Positions 6,799 through 15,057 of a DNA stretch of 37,343 bases are shown in pieces (position 1 is the stretch's first letter; every line of letters starts with the position of its first letter). The position numbers were made by a program, and so were the translations under genes. The stretch is taken from contig JAEZIA010000098.1 of assembly GCA_023416315.1 (NCBI GenBank), forward strand, positions 1 to 37,343, written 5' to 3'. The notes below the pieces were generated by a model that ran no database searches, had not been told where the DNA came from, and worked only from the letters and a program-made list of their open reading frames with translations. The DNA is from Actinomycetes bacterium. GTDB lineage: Bacteria > Actinomycetota > Actinomycetes > Mycobacteriales > Mycobacteriaceae.

Positions 6799-8292
6799 TT
6801 ACGTTGCGGTCGGCGACTTGAGTTCGTCGGCCAGCTGGCGGCGAAGCACCTTGCCGGTCGGCGTGGTGGGCAGTTCGTCGCGGAACACCACCCGGTCGGG
6901 AGTGCGTGAGCCGCGCAGCTGGGTGCGCACGTGGGCGCGCAGGTCTTCCGGATCGGGGGTGATGTCGGCGACGGGGACGACGACGGCGACCATGATCTGG
7001 CCCCACTCGTCGTCCTCCACGCCGACGACCGCGACGTCGCGCACGTGGGGATGTTCGACGAGCACGTCCTCCACCTCGGCCGGGGCGATGTTCTCGCCGC
7101 CGCGGATGATGGTGTCGTCCGAGCGTCCACCGATGAACAGGTAGCCGTCGGCATCCAGGTAGGCGACGTCCTTGGTCGGGAACCACCCCTGCTCGTCGAG
7201 CACCGAGCCGATCTCGGCATAGCGGCCGGAGACCTGGTCGCCGCGGACGAACAGTTCGCCGACCTCCTCCGGTCCCAGGACCGTGCCATCCTCGGCCCGG
7301 ATCTGCACCTCGATTCCCGGCACCGGCTGCCCGACCGAACCGAGCCGCTTGCGGGCGGACTCGTGATCGGCCTGATGCGCGGCGCGGTGGTCGTCCGGGG
7401 TGAGAACCGCGATGGTGGAACTGGTTTCGGTCAGCCCGTAGGCGTTGACGAAACCGACCTCCGGCAGCAGCTCGAGTGCCTTGCGTACCAGCGGCAGGGC
7501 GACCTTCGAGCCGCCGTAGGCCAGTGAGCGCAGGGTCGGCAGCGAGGTGGGGGTGGCCTCCAACTCGGTGATGATGCGATCGAGCATGGTCGGCACCACC
7601 GTCGCGCTGGTAACCGCCTCGGTGGCGGCCAGTCGGATCCACTCCCTGGGGTCGAACTTGCGCAGGTACACCATCTTGCGGCCGGCGTACAGATTCGACA
7701 GCGCCGCACTGACACCGGCGATGTGATACGGCGGCACGCAGATCAGCGCGGCATCGCCGGGCTCAGCGGAGCCGAACTCGACGGTGCCGGTCACATAACT
7801 GGTGAGGTTGTTGTGCGACAGCTCAACCGCTTTGGGCCGTGACGTGGTGCCGGAGGTGAACAGCACCACCGCCACGTCGTCGGGATCCGGGAACTCGGCG
7901 ACGGGCTCGGCCGTCGCGGCCGCGGCCAGGAACTCCCCCGACTCGATCCGCGCGGTACCCAAACCCGCTACCACATCGGCGTATTCGGCGTCGAAGACGA
8001 TCAGCGGGTCGGGCAGCCGTTCGATGAGTTCGGCGAGCGCCTCGCCGGAGAGCCGGTAGTTCAGCGGCGTGAACGCCCTGGCGGCGCGCGCGGAGGCGAA
8101 GATGAGCAGGGGCAGCATCGCACCGCCGAGGCCGACGTAGACGACGCTGCCTGCACCAGAGGAGTCGATGACGCCGGCCCCGCCGTCGGCGAGGGCGTTC
8201 AGCTCACCCACGGTCAACCGCTGGTCGTCGCTGACCACCGCGACGCGTTCGGCGTCGGAGGCAGCCATCTCCAACAACAGTGCCACGCTCAT
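6799..8292 (-). CDS. AMP-dependent acyl-CoA ligase (FadD-like)
   Basis: This is an ANL-superfamily acyl/aryl-CoA synthetase of 497 aa that activates a carboxylic acid with ATP and CoA. The ATP-binding loop LFTSGTTSRPKA is at 144-155 (R replaces the more common G), the A5 motif is YGLTETSS, A7 is WFPTKDVAYLDADGYL, A8 is GRSDDTIIRGGENIAPAEVE, and catalytic Lys K481 lies in PTGKVLRR. GGAGGGTCAATCG precedes ATG 8292. It follows the two Mce-associated-type membrane genes by 28 bp and precedes two small unknown proteins. The acid substrate is unknown; the operon suggests an imported alicyclic or aromatic acid. Confidence 0.92.
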   Translation of the reverse strand: MSVALLLEMAASDAERVAVVSDDQRLTVGELNALADGGAGVIDSSGAGSVVYVGLGGAMLPLLIFASARAARAFTPLNYRLSGEALAELIERLPDPLIVFDAEYADVVAGLGTARIESGEFLAAAATAEPVAEFPDPDDVAVVLFTSGTTSRPKAVELSHNNLTSYVTGTVEFGSAEPGDAALICVPPYHIAGVSAALSNLYAGRKMVYLRKFDPREWIRLAATEAVTSATVVPTMLDRIITELEATPTSLPTLRSLAYGGSKVALPLVRKALELLPEVGFVNAYGLTETSSTIAVLTPDDHRAAHQADHESARKRLGSVGQPVPGIEVQIRAEDGTVLGPEEVGELFVRGDQVSGRYAEIGSVLDEQGWFPTKDVAYLDADGYLFIGGRSDDTIIRGGENIAPAEVEDVLVEHPHVRDVAVVGVEDDEWGQIMVAVVVPVADITPDPEDLRAHVRTQLRGSRTPDRVVFRDELPTTPTGKVLRRQLADELKSPTAT

Positions 8293-8320
8293 CGATTGAC
8301 CCTCCTGGTGGTCGTCGCGC

Positions 8321-9007
8321 CTAGATCGGGTTGAACTCGGAAATCAGCCACCGGCCGTCGGTCTTGGTCAGCTTCACGATGACGCTGCTGGTCGCCAGCG
8401 CCGGATCGGGCCGGTCCTTGCTGGTGGTCACCTGGTTGACGAACACCAGGACCGTCGCATCGTCGGGGTGCATGTCCGACAGCGCCGCACGTGCGACGGT
8501 CGCCTCGGTCTTGACGCCCTTCTGCTTGGCCGCCGGCGCGACGATCTGATCGGTGAATTGGCTGTAGTACTTGAGGAATTCACCGGTCAGGTGAGCCTTG
8601 GCGTTGGCCAGATCTTTGTCGAGGCTCTCCGGCGCATACGAGAGCAATGCCACCGTGCCGTCGCGCGCGGCGCTGATCGCCTGCTGCTGGGCAGCGGCGT
8701 CGGTCAGCCGATCCGGACGGTACAGCCACCAGTAGACGCCGCCGGCGGCGCCGGCCGACGCGACCAGCAGCACCACCAGCACGATCGCCGCCCAGTGCCG
8801 GCCGGCCCAACCGAGGGCTCCGCGCCGCGCGACGGGCGCCTGGGCATCGGAGTCGGTCGCGGCCTCGTCGCTCTCGGTGTCCTGCTCTTCGACAGCAGCC
8901 GTGTCGAGTTCGGTTGCGGCGGACTCCTCGTCCACGACGTCGACATCGGCGAGATCGGCGTCTTTGGTGTCGCCCTCGACGGGCTCGTTGGTCTTGTCAC
9001 TGCTCAT
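8321..9007 (-). CDS. Mce-associated (Mam)-type membrane protein
   Basis: This 228-aa single-pass membrane protein has an acidic disordered N-terminus (1-60, rich in D/E/T), one membrane helix at about 72-95 (AAIVLVVLLVASAGAAGGVY) and an extracytoplasmic alpha/beta domain with ISAARDGTVALLSYAPESLDKDLANAKAHL and a C-terminal GRWLISEFNPI. This is the layout of mycobacterial Mam and orphan Mam (Omam) proteins such as Rv1362c/Rv1363c, which support Mce lipid importers. Its ATG overlaps the stop of the first Mam gene by 4 bp. No mce genes are present in the window, so it would act with a remote Mce system or independently. Confidence 0.85.
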   Translation of the reverse strand: MSSDKTNEPVEGDTKDADLADVDVVDEESAATELDTAAVEEQDTESDEAATDSDAQAPVARRGALGWAGRHWAAIVLVVLLVASAGAAGGVYWWLYRPDRLTDAAAQQQAISAARDGTVALLSYAPESLDKDLANAKAHLTGEFLKYYSQFTDQIVAPAAKQKGVKTEATVARAALSDMHPDDATVLVFVNQVTTSKDRPDPALATSSVIVKLTKTDGRWLISEFNPI

Positions 9008-9726
9008 GGCACGAACTCCACATTCGACATCTTGTACTGGGCCCCATCGCGCGCCACTGTCACGCTCATCCGCCAGGCGCGCGGATCCTGCTGTGCCCCA
9101 CTGTTATTGGTCACCGTCGACGAAGCCGCCAGTAGCACCACCGCGGTGTCGCCGTCGTCCTTCTCCACCGCGGCAGACTTGACCGTGCCGACGGTGACCG
9201 CCTTGGACTGCTGGGCAGTCGCGACGAAATCTTCGGCGCCTCTGCTGAACTCGTCGCGGAACCTTCCCGTGGACAGATCGATAACGTGCTGGACGTCGTC
9301 CTTGGCACGGTTGTAGTCGATCGACAACAGGGCGATCACACCGTCCCGCGCCGCGGCGACCTGCTCCGCCCGGCGCTCCTGTAGGGCGACGACCTTCTGG
9401 TGCGACACCAGCATCAGGCCGGTCACCACCAGTGACGCGATCGCCACGATCACCACCGCGACGACCGCGACCGTCACCGCACCGATGCGCGCCCACCACC
9501 CACGGGGTTCGAGTTCGACATCCTCGTCGTTCTCGACGTCCTCGGTGTCGTCGGTGAGCTCGTCGGCGGGCTCGTCGGCGAGCGCCTCGGCCTCGGCCTC
9601 GGCTTTCTCGCCCCGGAGTCGTGCCGCGGCCGCCTTGGCTCGAGCGGCCTCCGCGCGGGCTTCGGCCTCGGCAGCCTCGGCCTCGGCGAGCTCGGCCAGC
9701 ACTGCTGCATCTACCTCAGCCGCCAT
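9004..9726 (-). CDS. Mce-associated (Mam)-type membrane protein with Ala/Glu coiled coil
   Basis: This 240-aa protein opens with a strongly Ala/Glu-rich heptad-like segment (about 8-50, likely coiled coil), then an acidic linker, a membrane helix at about 81-107, and a C-terminal domain with AARDGVIALLSIDYNRAKDDVQHVIDL and WRMSVTVARDGAQYKMSNVEFVP. This resembles the next gene in layout, so the two form an orphan Mam pair. It is the first full-length gene of the 9726-4418 operon. It lacks a strong Shine-Dalgarno sequence; the region before ATG 9726 is covered by a short open frame that overlaps its start. The operator-like palindrome at 9879 lies 153 bp upstream. Confidence 0.83.
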   Translation of the reverse strand: MAAEVDAAVLAELAEAEAAEAEARAEAARAKAAAARLRGEKAEAEAEALADEPADELTDDTEDVENDEDVELEPRGWWARIGAVTVAVVAVVIVAIASLVVTGLMLVSHQKVVALQERRAEQVAAARDGVIALLSIDYNRAKDDVQHVIDLSTGRFRDEFSRGAEDFVATAQQSKAVTVGTVKSAAVEKDDGDTAVVLLAASSTVTNNSGAQQDPRAWRMSVTVARDGAQYKMSNVEFVP

Positions 9727-9787
9727 GGCACCTACATACGTCGTTCGCGCTCGGCACGCGGCGCGCTACAGCGAATGAGCGTCGCAT
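9716..9787 (-). CDS. Possible 23-aa leader peptide overlapping Mam gene start
   Basis: ATG 9787 follows AGAGGAG with a 6-nt spacer, the best ribosome site in this upstream region. The frame runs 23 codons and stops at TGA 9718-9716, inside the start of the Mam gene (11-nt overlap). The peptide begins MRRSFAVARRVPS and ends with a VCRCHGG tail. Because the Mam ATG itself has only a weak ribosome site, translation may be coupled. Short upstream frames, some cysteine-containing, are common in mycobacteria. This one is supported only by its position and ribosome site. Confidence 0.4.
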   Translation of the reverse strand: MRRSFAVARRVPSANDVCRCHGG

Positions 9788-9878
9788 GTCGAACTCCTCT
9801 CTGGACCAAACACCCCGCCAGCGTACGGGCGACCGCGCAGGGGTCGGCCACATCCACGATCGGCGCGCGATATCTGGT

Positions 9879-9893
9879 GAGAATGAGATTATC
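9879..9893 (-). promoter_or_regulatory. Operator-like palindrome, site A (GAGAAT-GAG-ATTATC)
   Basis: An imperfect 6-3-6 inverted repeat, extended to 17 bp as TGAGAATGAGATTATCA, with one mismatched pair. The same pattern (GAGAAY-N3-RTTMTC) occurs at 12635, 22752 and 36288, each time upstream of a catabolic transcription unit. Site A lies 153 bp upstream of the first Mam gene and 92 bp upstream of its possible leader peptide. It is probably an operator for the 9726-4418 operon. Confidence 0.6.
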
Positions 9894-9913
9894 ATTGCGG
9901 GATAAGTGGGTCG

Positions 9914-9935
9914 GCCGCACCGATGCGGATGCGGC
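9914..9935 (-). terminator. Possible hairpin downstream of the fadD stop
   Basis: GCCGCA and TGCGGC form a 6-bp GC-rich stem around a 10-nt loop, about 43 bp beyond the CoA-ligase stop at 9978. There is no U-tract, as is usual for mycobacteria. It could end the 12613-9978 transcript before the Mam promoter. Support is the stem only. Confidence 0.3.
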
Positions 9936-9955
9936 TTGATACCGCCACCTTAGTG

Positions 9956-9972
9956 CGGAAATGCCATTTCCG
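9956..9972. repeat. Perfect 17-bp palindrome CGGAAAT-GCC-ATTTCCG
   Basis: A 7-3-7 perfect inverted repeat begins 5 bp beyond the CoA-ligase stop codon. It resembles the shape of IclR-type boxes (TGGAAATNATTTCCA in E. coli IclR), but a short RNA hairpin at a transcript end is equally possible. It does not match the GAGAAY motif found elsewhere in the window. Confidence 0.45.
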
Positions 9973-9977
9973 GATGT

Positions 9978-11426
9978 TCAGCGCAATTGGTCCTTCATCA
10001 CCTTGCCGGTCGCATTGAGCGGTAGCGCGTCGGTGAACACCACGTGCCGGGGCACCTTGAATCCGGCCATCCGCTCCCTGCTCCAGCTGATCAACGCCTC
10101 GGCATCGATGGCAGCATCACCCTTGAGCACGACGAACGCCTTGCCCACCTGCCCCAGCCGCTCGTCGGGCACACCGATCACCGCGGCCTGCGCGACGGCG
10201 GGGTGTTCCATCAGGAAACCCTCGATCTCGGCGGGATAGGCGTTGAAGCCGCCGACGATGAACATGTCCTTCTTGCGTCCGACGATCTTCAGGCGCCCAG
10301 ACTCGGTAAAGCTGCCCAGGTCACCGGTGTGCAACCAGCCGTCAGCGTCGATGGCCTCGGCAGTGCCGACCGGATCGTCGAAATAGCCCTGCATGACGCT
10401 GTAGCCGCGCACCAGCACCTCGCCGTCGTCAGCGATGCGCACCTCGACCCCGTCGCAGGGCACGCCCGCGGTGGTGGCGACATCTTCGAACGAGTCCCCC
10501 GGGCGCGACAGCGTCGCGGTGCCGGCCTCGGTGAGGCCGTAGCCGGTGGCCAGCGTCCGGAACGGCAGCTCCTCGTGCACGCGCCGGATGAGTTCGACGG
10601 GGATGTCGGCGGCACCGGTCACGCCGGCGCGCAGCGTAGCCAGCTTCGATTTGTCTTCGACCGCCAGCAGCGAGTGATACAGCGTCGGCGGCCCCGGCAG
10701 CATGGTGATCTTCTCGGCGGCGATGAGTTCGACCACACGGTCGACGTCGAAGACCGGAACGGGCAGCATCGTGGCCCCGCGGATGAAGGTGGCGATGCAG
10801 CCTGCCTTGTAGCCGAACGTGTGGAAGAACGGATTGACGATCAGATAGCGGTCGCCCCGGCGCAGATCGGCCAGATCGCACCATTCGGCGTACATCCGCA
10901 GGTTCTGCAAATGATTCATCATCACGCCCTTGGGCCGGCCGGTGGTGCCCGAGGTGTAGATGATGTCGGCGATGTCGGTCCCGCCGACCTCACGCTGGAA
11001 CGGCTCGCCCTCATCGAGGAAGCCGGACTTCAGGTCGATCGCGGGTACGCCGGCCGGGACGGTGAAATCCTGTCCCAGGAAGCCCTTCTCGATCAGCACC
11101 GCCTTGGCGCCGCTGCGGGTGATGATGTCGGCGGCCTCGGCCTGCTTGTAGCGGGTGCTGACCGGGACCACGATCCCGCCTGCGGTCAGCACGCCGAAGG
11201 CCGCGATCATCCAGTGCGCGGAGTTGGGCGCCCAAATCGCGACCCGATCACCCTTCTCGACGCCGAGTTCCGCGAATGCGCCCGCGGCACACCGCACCCG
11301 GTGCGCGACGTCGGTGAAACTGAGACGCAGCGGACCGTCGACGACTGCTTCGGAGTCGCCGAATCGGTCCGCCGCGCTCAAGACCATCTCGGGGATGGTC
11401 TGCCATTCGTTTACTTGGTCGGTCAC
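9978..11426 (-). CDS. Acyl-CoA ligase, FadD3-like
   Basis: This 482-aa ANL-superfamily CoA ligase closely resembles FadD3, the ligase of the steroid ring-C/D propionate HIP. Shared-looking segments are NPFFHTFGYKAG, TMLPGPPTLYHSLL and AIDADGWLHTGDLG. The ATP loop IIYTSGTTGRPKGV is near 156-169, A5 is TGYGLTEAGT, A8 is VGRKKDMFIVGGFNAYPAEIE, and catalytic Lys K475 lies in NATGKVMKD. Its ATG overlaps the amidohydrolase stop by 4 bp (11423-11426), so the two are translationally coupled under the site-B promoter. The substrate is probably a bulky alicyclic or ring-degradation acid. FadD3 identity itself is not claimed. Confidence 0.9.
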   Translation of the reverse strand: MTDQVNEWQTIPEMVLSAADRFGDSEAVVDGPLRLSFTDVAHRVRCAAGAFAELGVEKGDRVAIWAPNSAHWMIAAFGVLTAGGIVVPVSTRYKQAEAADIITRSGAKAVLIEKGFLGQDFTVPAGVPAIDLKSGFLDEGEPFQREVGGTDIADIIYTSGTTGRPKGVMMNHLQNLRMYAEWCDLADLRRGDRYLIVNPFFHTFGYKAGCIATFIRGATMLPVPVFDVDRVVELIAAEKITMLPGPPTLYHSLLAVEDKSKLATLRAGVTGAADIPVELIRRVHEELPFRTLATGYGLTEAGTATLSRPGDSFEDVATTAGVPCDGVEVRIADDGEVLVRGYSVMQGYFDDPVGTAEAIDADGWLHTGDLGSFTESGRLKIVGRKKDMFIVGGFNAYPAEIEGFLMEHPAVAQAAVIGVPDERLGQVGKAFVVLKGDAAIDAEALISWSRERMAGFKVPRHVVFTDALPLNATGKVMKDQLR

Positions 11427-12613
11427 ACCGTGACGAGGCGAGACAGGTTGCCGCCCATGATCTTTGCCTGATCCTCAGGCTTCAGGTGCTGCAGCGCCTC
11501 CACGTAGTAGGTCGGCTCCGCAAGACCTTCGGGGTGCGGCCAGTCCGAGCCGTAGAGCACCTGATCCACGCCGACGAGGTTGACCAGATCGTCGATGCCG
11601 TCCTCGAAGAACGGGCTGACATGGATGCGGCTCTTGACCATCTCGACCGGATCGCTCGGGAAGGCTTCCGGGGCCTTGCGGAACACCTCGGCCAGACCGT
11701 CGAGAAGCGGGGTCATCCACTTCGAACCGGCCTCGACGATCGCGACCTTCAGCTTCGGGTGGCGGTACAGCGCACCGTGAATCACCCACGAGCCCACCGA
11801 GTCCTGAATCGGGCGCCATTCGTTGAGGATGCCCATCGCGTTGGTCTGGAACGGCAACATCTCCTGATCGGCACCGTCCCACTCCGAGGTGTAGCGGGAG
11901 TAGCCGCTGTCGGACGAGTGCATGCCGACCAGCAGGTCGTGCTCGACGACGCGCTCCCAGAACGGGTCGAACTCGGGCAGGGCGAACGAGCGCGGTCCGC
12001 GGTACCCGGGCACCGGCGCCGGGCGGACCAGGATGCAGCGAGCACCGCGCTTGACGACCCACTCCAGCTCCTCGATCGCCTTCTCCACGATCGGCAGCGT
12101 GATCACCGGGGTGGTGAAGATCCGGTTCTGGTAGTTGAAGCCCCAGACCTCGTCCAGCCACTGGTTCAGCGAGTGGACCAGGACGTGGATCGCCAGCGGA
12201 TCGTCGCGCAGTCGCTCCTCGATCAGGCTGGCCAGCGTCGGGAACATCAGCGTCTTGTCCAGGCCGAGCTCGTTCATCACCTCGAGGCGCGGTGCGGGTT
12301 CGAAGAACGCCGGAATCGCGCGCATCGGCTCACCGAAGAGCTCACGCTTGGTCTTGCCGTCCGGGTTGCCGTACTTGAAGTACTCCTCCCAGGCGCCTGG
12401 GCGGGCGACGACCTCGAAGGTCGGGTTGGGGATGTAGTTGCTGATCTGGCCGCGCAGCGCAATCTTGGTGCGGCCGTTGACCTGCACGTACTGCACGTAA
12501 TCCTTGTATTCCTTGGGCAGGAACTTGGTCAGCGCTTCCGGCGGCTCGTAGAGATGGTTGTCCGCGTCAAAGATCGGGAACGGGACGTCTACCCGGTGCG
12601 ACAATTGCCCCAT
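11423..12613 (-). CDS. Amidohydrolase-2 (ACMSD-like) metal-dependent TIM-barrel enzyme
   Basis: This 396-aa amidohydrolase-family protein is of the aminocarboxymuconate-semialdehyde decarboxylase-like branch. Likely metal-site elements are D16-x-D18-x-H20 (FDADNHLYEPPEAL), H in VGMHSSDSGYS, and the late Asp in YGSDWPHPEG. Family members decarboxylate or hydrolyse ring-cleavage and aromatic acids. AGGAGGATTTA before ATG 12613 gives a strong start; the frame is open to 13069 but overlies the next gene. It is the first gene of a two-gene operon with the FadD3-like ligase. Its 44-bp upstream gap contains operator-like site B. A second member of the family lies at 18409-19584. Confidence 0.85.
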   Translation of the reverse strand: MGQLSHRVDVPFPIFDADNHLYEPPEALTKFLPKEYKDYVQYVQVNGRTKIALRGQISNYIPNPTFEVVARPGAWEEYFKYGNPDGKTKRELFGEPMRAIPAFFEPAPRLEVMNELGLDKTLMFPTLASLIEERLRDDPLAIHVLVHSLNQWLDEVWGFNYQNRIFTTPVITLPIVEKAIEELEWVVKRGARCILVRPAPVPGYRGPRSFALPEFDPFWERVVEHDLLVGMHSSDSGYSRYTSEWDGADQEMLPFQTNAMGILNEWRPIQDSVGSWVIHGALYRHPKLKVAIVEAGSKWMTPLLDGLAEVFRKAPEAFPSDPVEMVKSRIHVSPFFEDGIDDLVNLVGVDQVLYGSDWPHPEGLAEPTYYVEALQHLKPEDQAKIMGGNLSRLVTV

Positions 12614-12634
12614 TAAATCCTCCTGTTGATTCGT

Positions 12635-12649
12635 GAGAACGATATTCTC
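12635..12649 (-). promoter_or_regulatory. Operator-like palindrome, site B (GAGAAC-GAT-ATTCTC)
   Basis: The inverted repeat extends to TGAGAACGATATTCTCA (12634-12650) with one mismatched pair. It fills most of the 44-bp gap between the CoA-transferase stop and the amidohydrolase ATG, 22 bp upstream of that ATG. This position would let a bound protein block transcription initiation or elongation. It belongs to the GAGAAY-N3-RTTMTC set. Confidence 0.7.
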
Positions 12650-12657
12650 ATTATGGA

Positions 12658-15057
12658 CTAACTGCAATACCCAGCGCCGATGACCCCCTGGGTTTCGAGG
12701 GTCTCGATGTCGTCTGCGGACAGGCCCAGTTCGGTCAGCAGTTCCCGGTTGTGCTCGCCGAGCAGTGGAGCCGGCGCGGTGTGGACCGGCTTCGGTCCCC
12801 GGGAGAGCCGGAACGGCATCGTGGTGAAGTGGGCGGGCGCGTTCACCGAGTGCTCCAGGACTTCGAAGAACCCGCGGGCGACGAGCTGTTCGAGCTCGGT
12901 CTGCCGGTGCGGTTGCATCACCTTGGCCACCGGGACGCCGGCCGGCCACAGTGCGGCGACGATCTCGTCGCCGCTGCGTTCGCGACACCACGCACTCAGC
13001 TGTTCGTCGACGAAGTCCTCCCGCGCTCGCCGCCCGCTCATCGTCGCCAGCGCGGGATCGGCCGCCCACTGCGGATCACCGAGTGCGGCGCACAGCGCCC
13101 GCCATTGCTCGTCGGTCTCGACGGCGACCGCCACCCAGGAGTCGTCGCGGCCGAACTCGTCGATGTCGTTGCTGCGGTACAGGTTCTGCGGTGACGCGGC
13201 GGGCCCCCGGTTGCCCGCACGCTGCAACACCGCGCCGTACGCGCTGAATTCGATGATCTGCTCGGCCGCGATGTTGAGGGCGGCGTCCACCATCGCCGCC
13301 TCGACCAGCACGCCCTCGCCGGTGCGCCGCCGGTGTTCGAGGGCGAGCAGCACCGCATTGAGCGCGTGAAGTCCGGCATTGGGATCGCCGACGGAGTACG
13401 GCTCGTAGGGATTGCGGTCCGGGTAACCGGTGAGCCAGCTGATGCCCGCGGCTGCCTCGATGACGTACGCGAACGCCGGGTTGTCCCGCCACGGCCCGTC
13501 CAGCCCGAACCCCGGCATGCGGCACATCACCACATCGGGCCGGATTCGTTGTACCGCGGCGTAATCCAGGCCGAGGTGATCGAGCACCCGCGGCGTGTAG
13601 TTTTCGGCGACCACATCGGCGGTGGCGATCAGCCGGTGCAGCAGTTCCCGGCCTCGCGCGGTGCCCAGGTCGAGGGTGATGTCCTTTTTGCTGGTGTTCA
13701 GCGCGGCGAAGATCGGCTGCTTTTCCCACCACTTGTCTTCGGTTACCGGCACCCCGGCGATCATCCTGGTGCCGTCGGGGCGGCGGGCCGACTCGACGTG
13801 GATGACCTCGGCGCCCAGCAGGGCCATCAGATGGGTGCACGAGGGCCCGGCCCAGAAGGTGGTGAGATCGACGACTCGAATTCCCTTCAGCGGCAACTGA
13901 TCTGCGGCGGCTCCAGGCTGCCGTGAGGTACGTGAAGCCCGCCGGTGCCGATCGGTGTGTTCGCCGAGTCGCGGCGCCGGTGACGGCGGGCGCAGTTCCA
14001 CACCGGTAATCCGGTAGGGATGCGCGGGCTGGCGGAAGCCCGCCGGGTGATCGACGAACGATCCACGGGCCGCGAAGTGCTCGAGCGACTCGACGGTGTC
14101 GGGAGTGGCGACCGGCGCGTTGGGAATCCGGAAGGCGGTGGCGAGGTCACGCACTTCGTCACCGGTGCGTTCGGCCATCCACGCGTAGAGCTCGGGGGCC
14201 TTCTCTCCGGCCTGCTCGGTGATGGTCAACGGCGCGTTCTCGTCGATCCAGTCCTCGTGTCCGGTCATCGCGCACAGGTCGAACCACTGTTGGGCGGTGC
14301 CGCATCCGACGTCAACCAAGCCGTCCTTGACTCGGGCGATACCCGGCACGGTCAGCTTGCGGGCATCCCGCCACGGTCTGCCCAGCATGTCGAAATACGT
14401 CACCGGGTAGTAGGTCAGGCCCATGACGTGGCTTTCCAGCATGGACAGGTCGATGAGCTCACCGGCGCCGCCCGCCAGCACCCGCATCCGGGACGCCAGG
14501 ATCGCCGCGCTGGCGTAGGACCCGGACAGGTAGTCCCCCACCCGGCCACCGACGTACACCGGCGCGCGGTCGGGTGCGCCGCGGCCCAACCCGACGATCC
14601 CGCCGGACCAGGCCTGCAGGGTGAATTCCGTTGCGGCACGCCCACTCCAGGGACCATCGAGGCCGAACGGAGTGATCGCGGCGACAATCAGGTGCGGATG
14701 GGCCGCGCACAGCGCGGTGGGCGCCAGCACCGGGTGCTCGGCCAGCGGCGAGCCGGGTGACCACACCACGGCATCGGCGCCGGCCAGCAGATCACCCACG
14801 AACTCCAGGTCCGTGCCGGGATCGGCGACCACGCTCTGCTTGCCGCCGGCCAGGAAGCTGAACAGCGCCCCGTCCTCACCGGGCCCGATCGGTGCGCCCG
14901 AGGCCGACCACCGCCGCAGCGGATCACCCTCGGGCGCTTCGGTTTTGATGACCTCGGCGCCGCCGTCGGCCAGCAGCTTGGTGGCGTAGGCCCCCGGGAT
15001 GCCGGTCGACAGGTCGACCACGACGAAACCGGTCAGCGGCGAGTCGGCCACCGTCAC
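12658..15057 (-). CDS. Fused double-domain CaiB/BaiF-type CoA-transferase
   Basis: This 799-aa protein joins two family III (CaiB/BaiF) CoA-transferase domains, about 5-365 and 388-790, through a basic/Pro linker. Both open with the family start (GFVVVDLSTGIPGAYATKLLADGGAEVIK; KGIRVVDLTTFWAGPSCTHLMALLGAEVIH). In the first domain the probable nucleophile region is ELIDLSMLES with D203; the second has VLVEAAMVDA with E586 in the equivalent place, so only the first half may be catalytic in the usual way. Single-domain members form interlocked dimers, and the fusion may encode a pseudo-dimer. GTG 15057 overlaps the crotonase stop by 4 bp. It is the last gene of the TetR operon. Confidence 0.88.
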   Translation of the reverse strand: MTVADSPLTGFVVVDLSTGIPGAYATKLLADGGAEVIKTEAPEGDPLRRWSASGAPIGPGEDGALFSFLAGGKQSVVADPGTDLEFVGDLLAGADAVVWSPGSPLAEHPVLAPTALCAAHPHLIVAAITPFGLDGPWSGRAATEFTLQAWSGGIVGLGRGAPDRAPVYVGGRVGDYLSGSYASAAILASRMRVLAGGAGELIDLSMLESHVMGLTYYPVTYFDMLGRPWRDARKLTVPGIARVKDGLVDVGCGTAQQWFDLCAMTGHEDWIDENAPLTITEQAGEKAPELYAWMAERTGDEVRDLATAFRIPNAPVATPDTVESLEHFAARGSFVDHPAGFRQPAHPYRITGVELRPPSPAPRLGEHTDRHRRASRTSRQPGAAADQLPLKGIRVVDLTTFWAGPSCTHLMALLGAEVIHVESARRPDGTRMIAGVPVTEDKWWEKQPIFAALNTSKKDITLDLGTARGRELLHRLIATADVVAENYTPRVLDHLGLDYAAVQRIRPDVVMCRMPGFGLDGPWRDNPAFAYVIEAAAGISWLTGYPDRNPYEPYSVGDPNAGLHALNAVLLALEHRRRTGEGVLVEAAMVDAALNIAAEQIIEFSAYGAVLQRAGNRGPAASPQNLYRSNDIDEFGRDDSWVAVAVETDEQWRALCAALGDPQWAADPALATMSGRRAREDFVDEQLSAWCRERSGDEIVAALWPAGVPVAKVMQPHRQTELEQLVARGFFEVLEHSVNAPAHFTTMPFRLSRGPKPVHTAPAPLLGEHNRELLTELGLSADDIETLETQGVIGAGYCS

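Noticed and set aside
9732..9920. 62-aa minus-strand frame in the Mam upstream region
   Set aside because: No convincing ribosome site and it spans operator-like site A; the shorter frame at 9716-9787 has better support.
10044..11471. 475-aa + strand frame opposite the FadD3-like gene
   Set aside because: Antisense shadow of a clear CoA ligase, no domain features.
12614..13069. Upstream extension of the amidohydrolase frame
   Set aside because: It overlaps the CoA-transferase gene; the strong ribosome site and family start are at ATG 12613.
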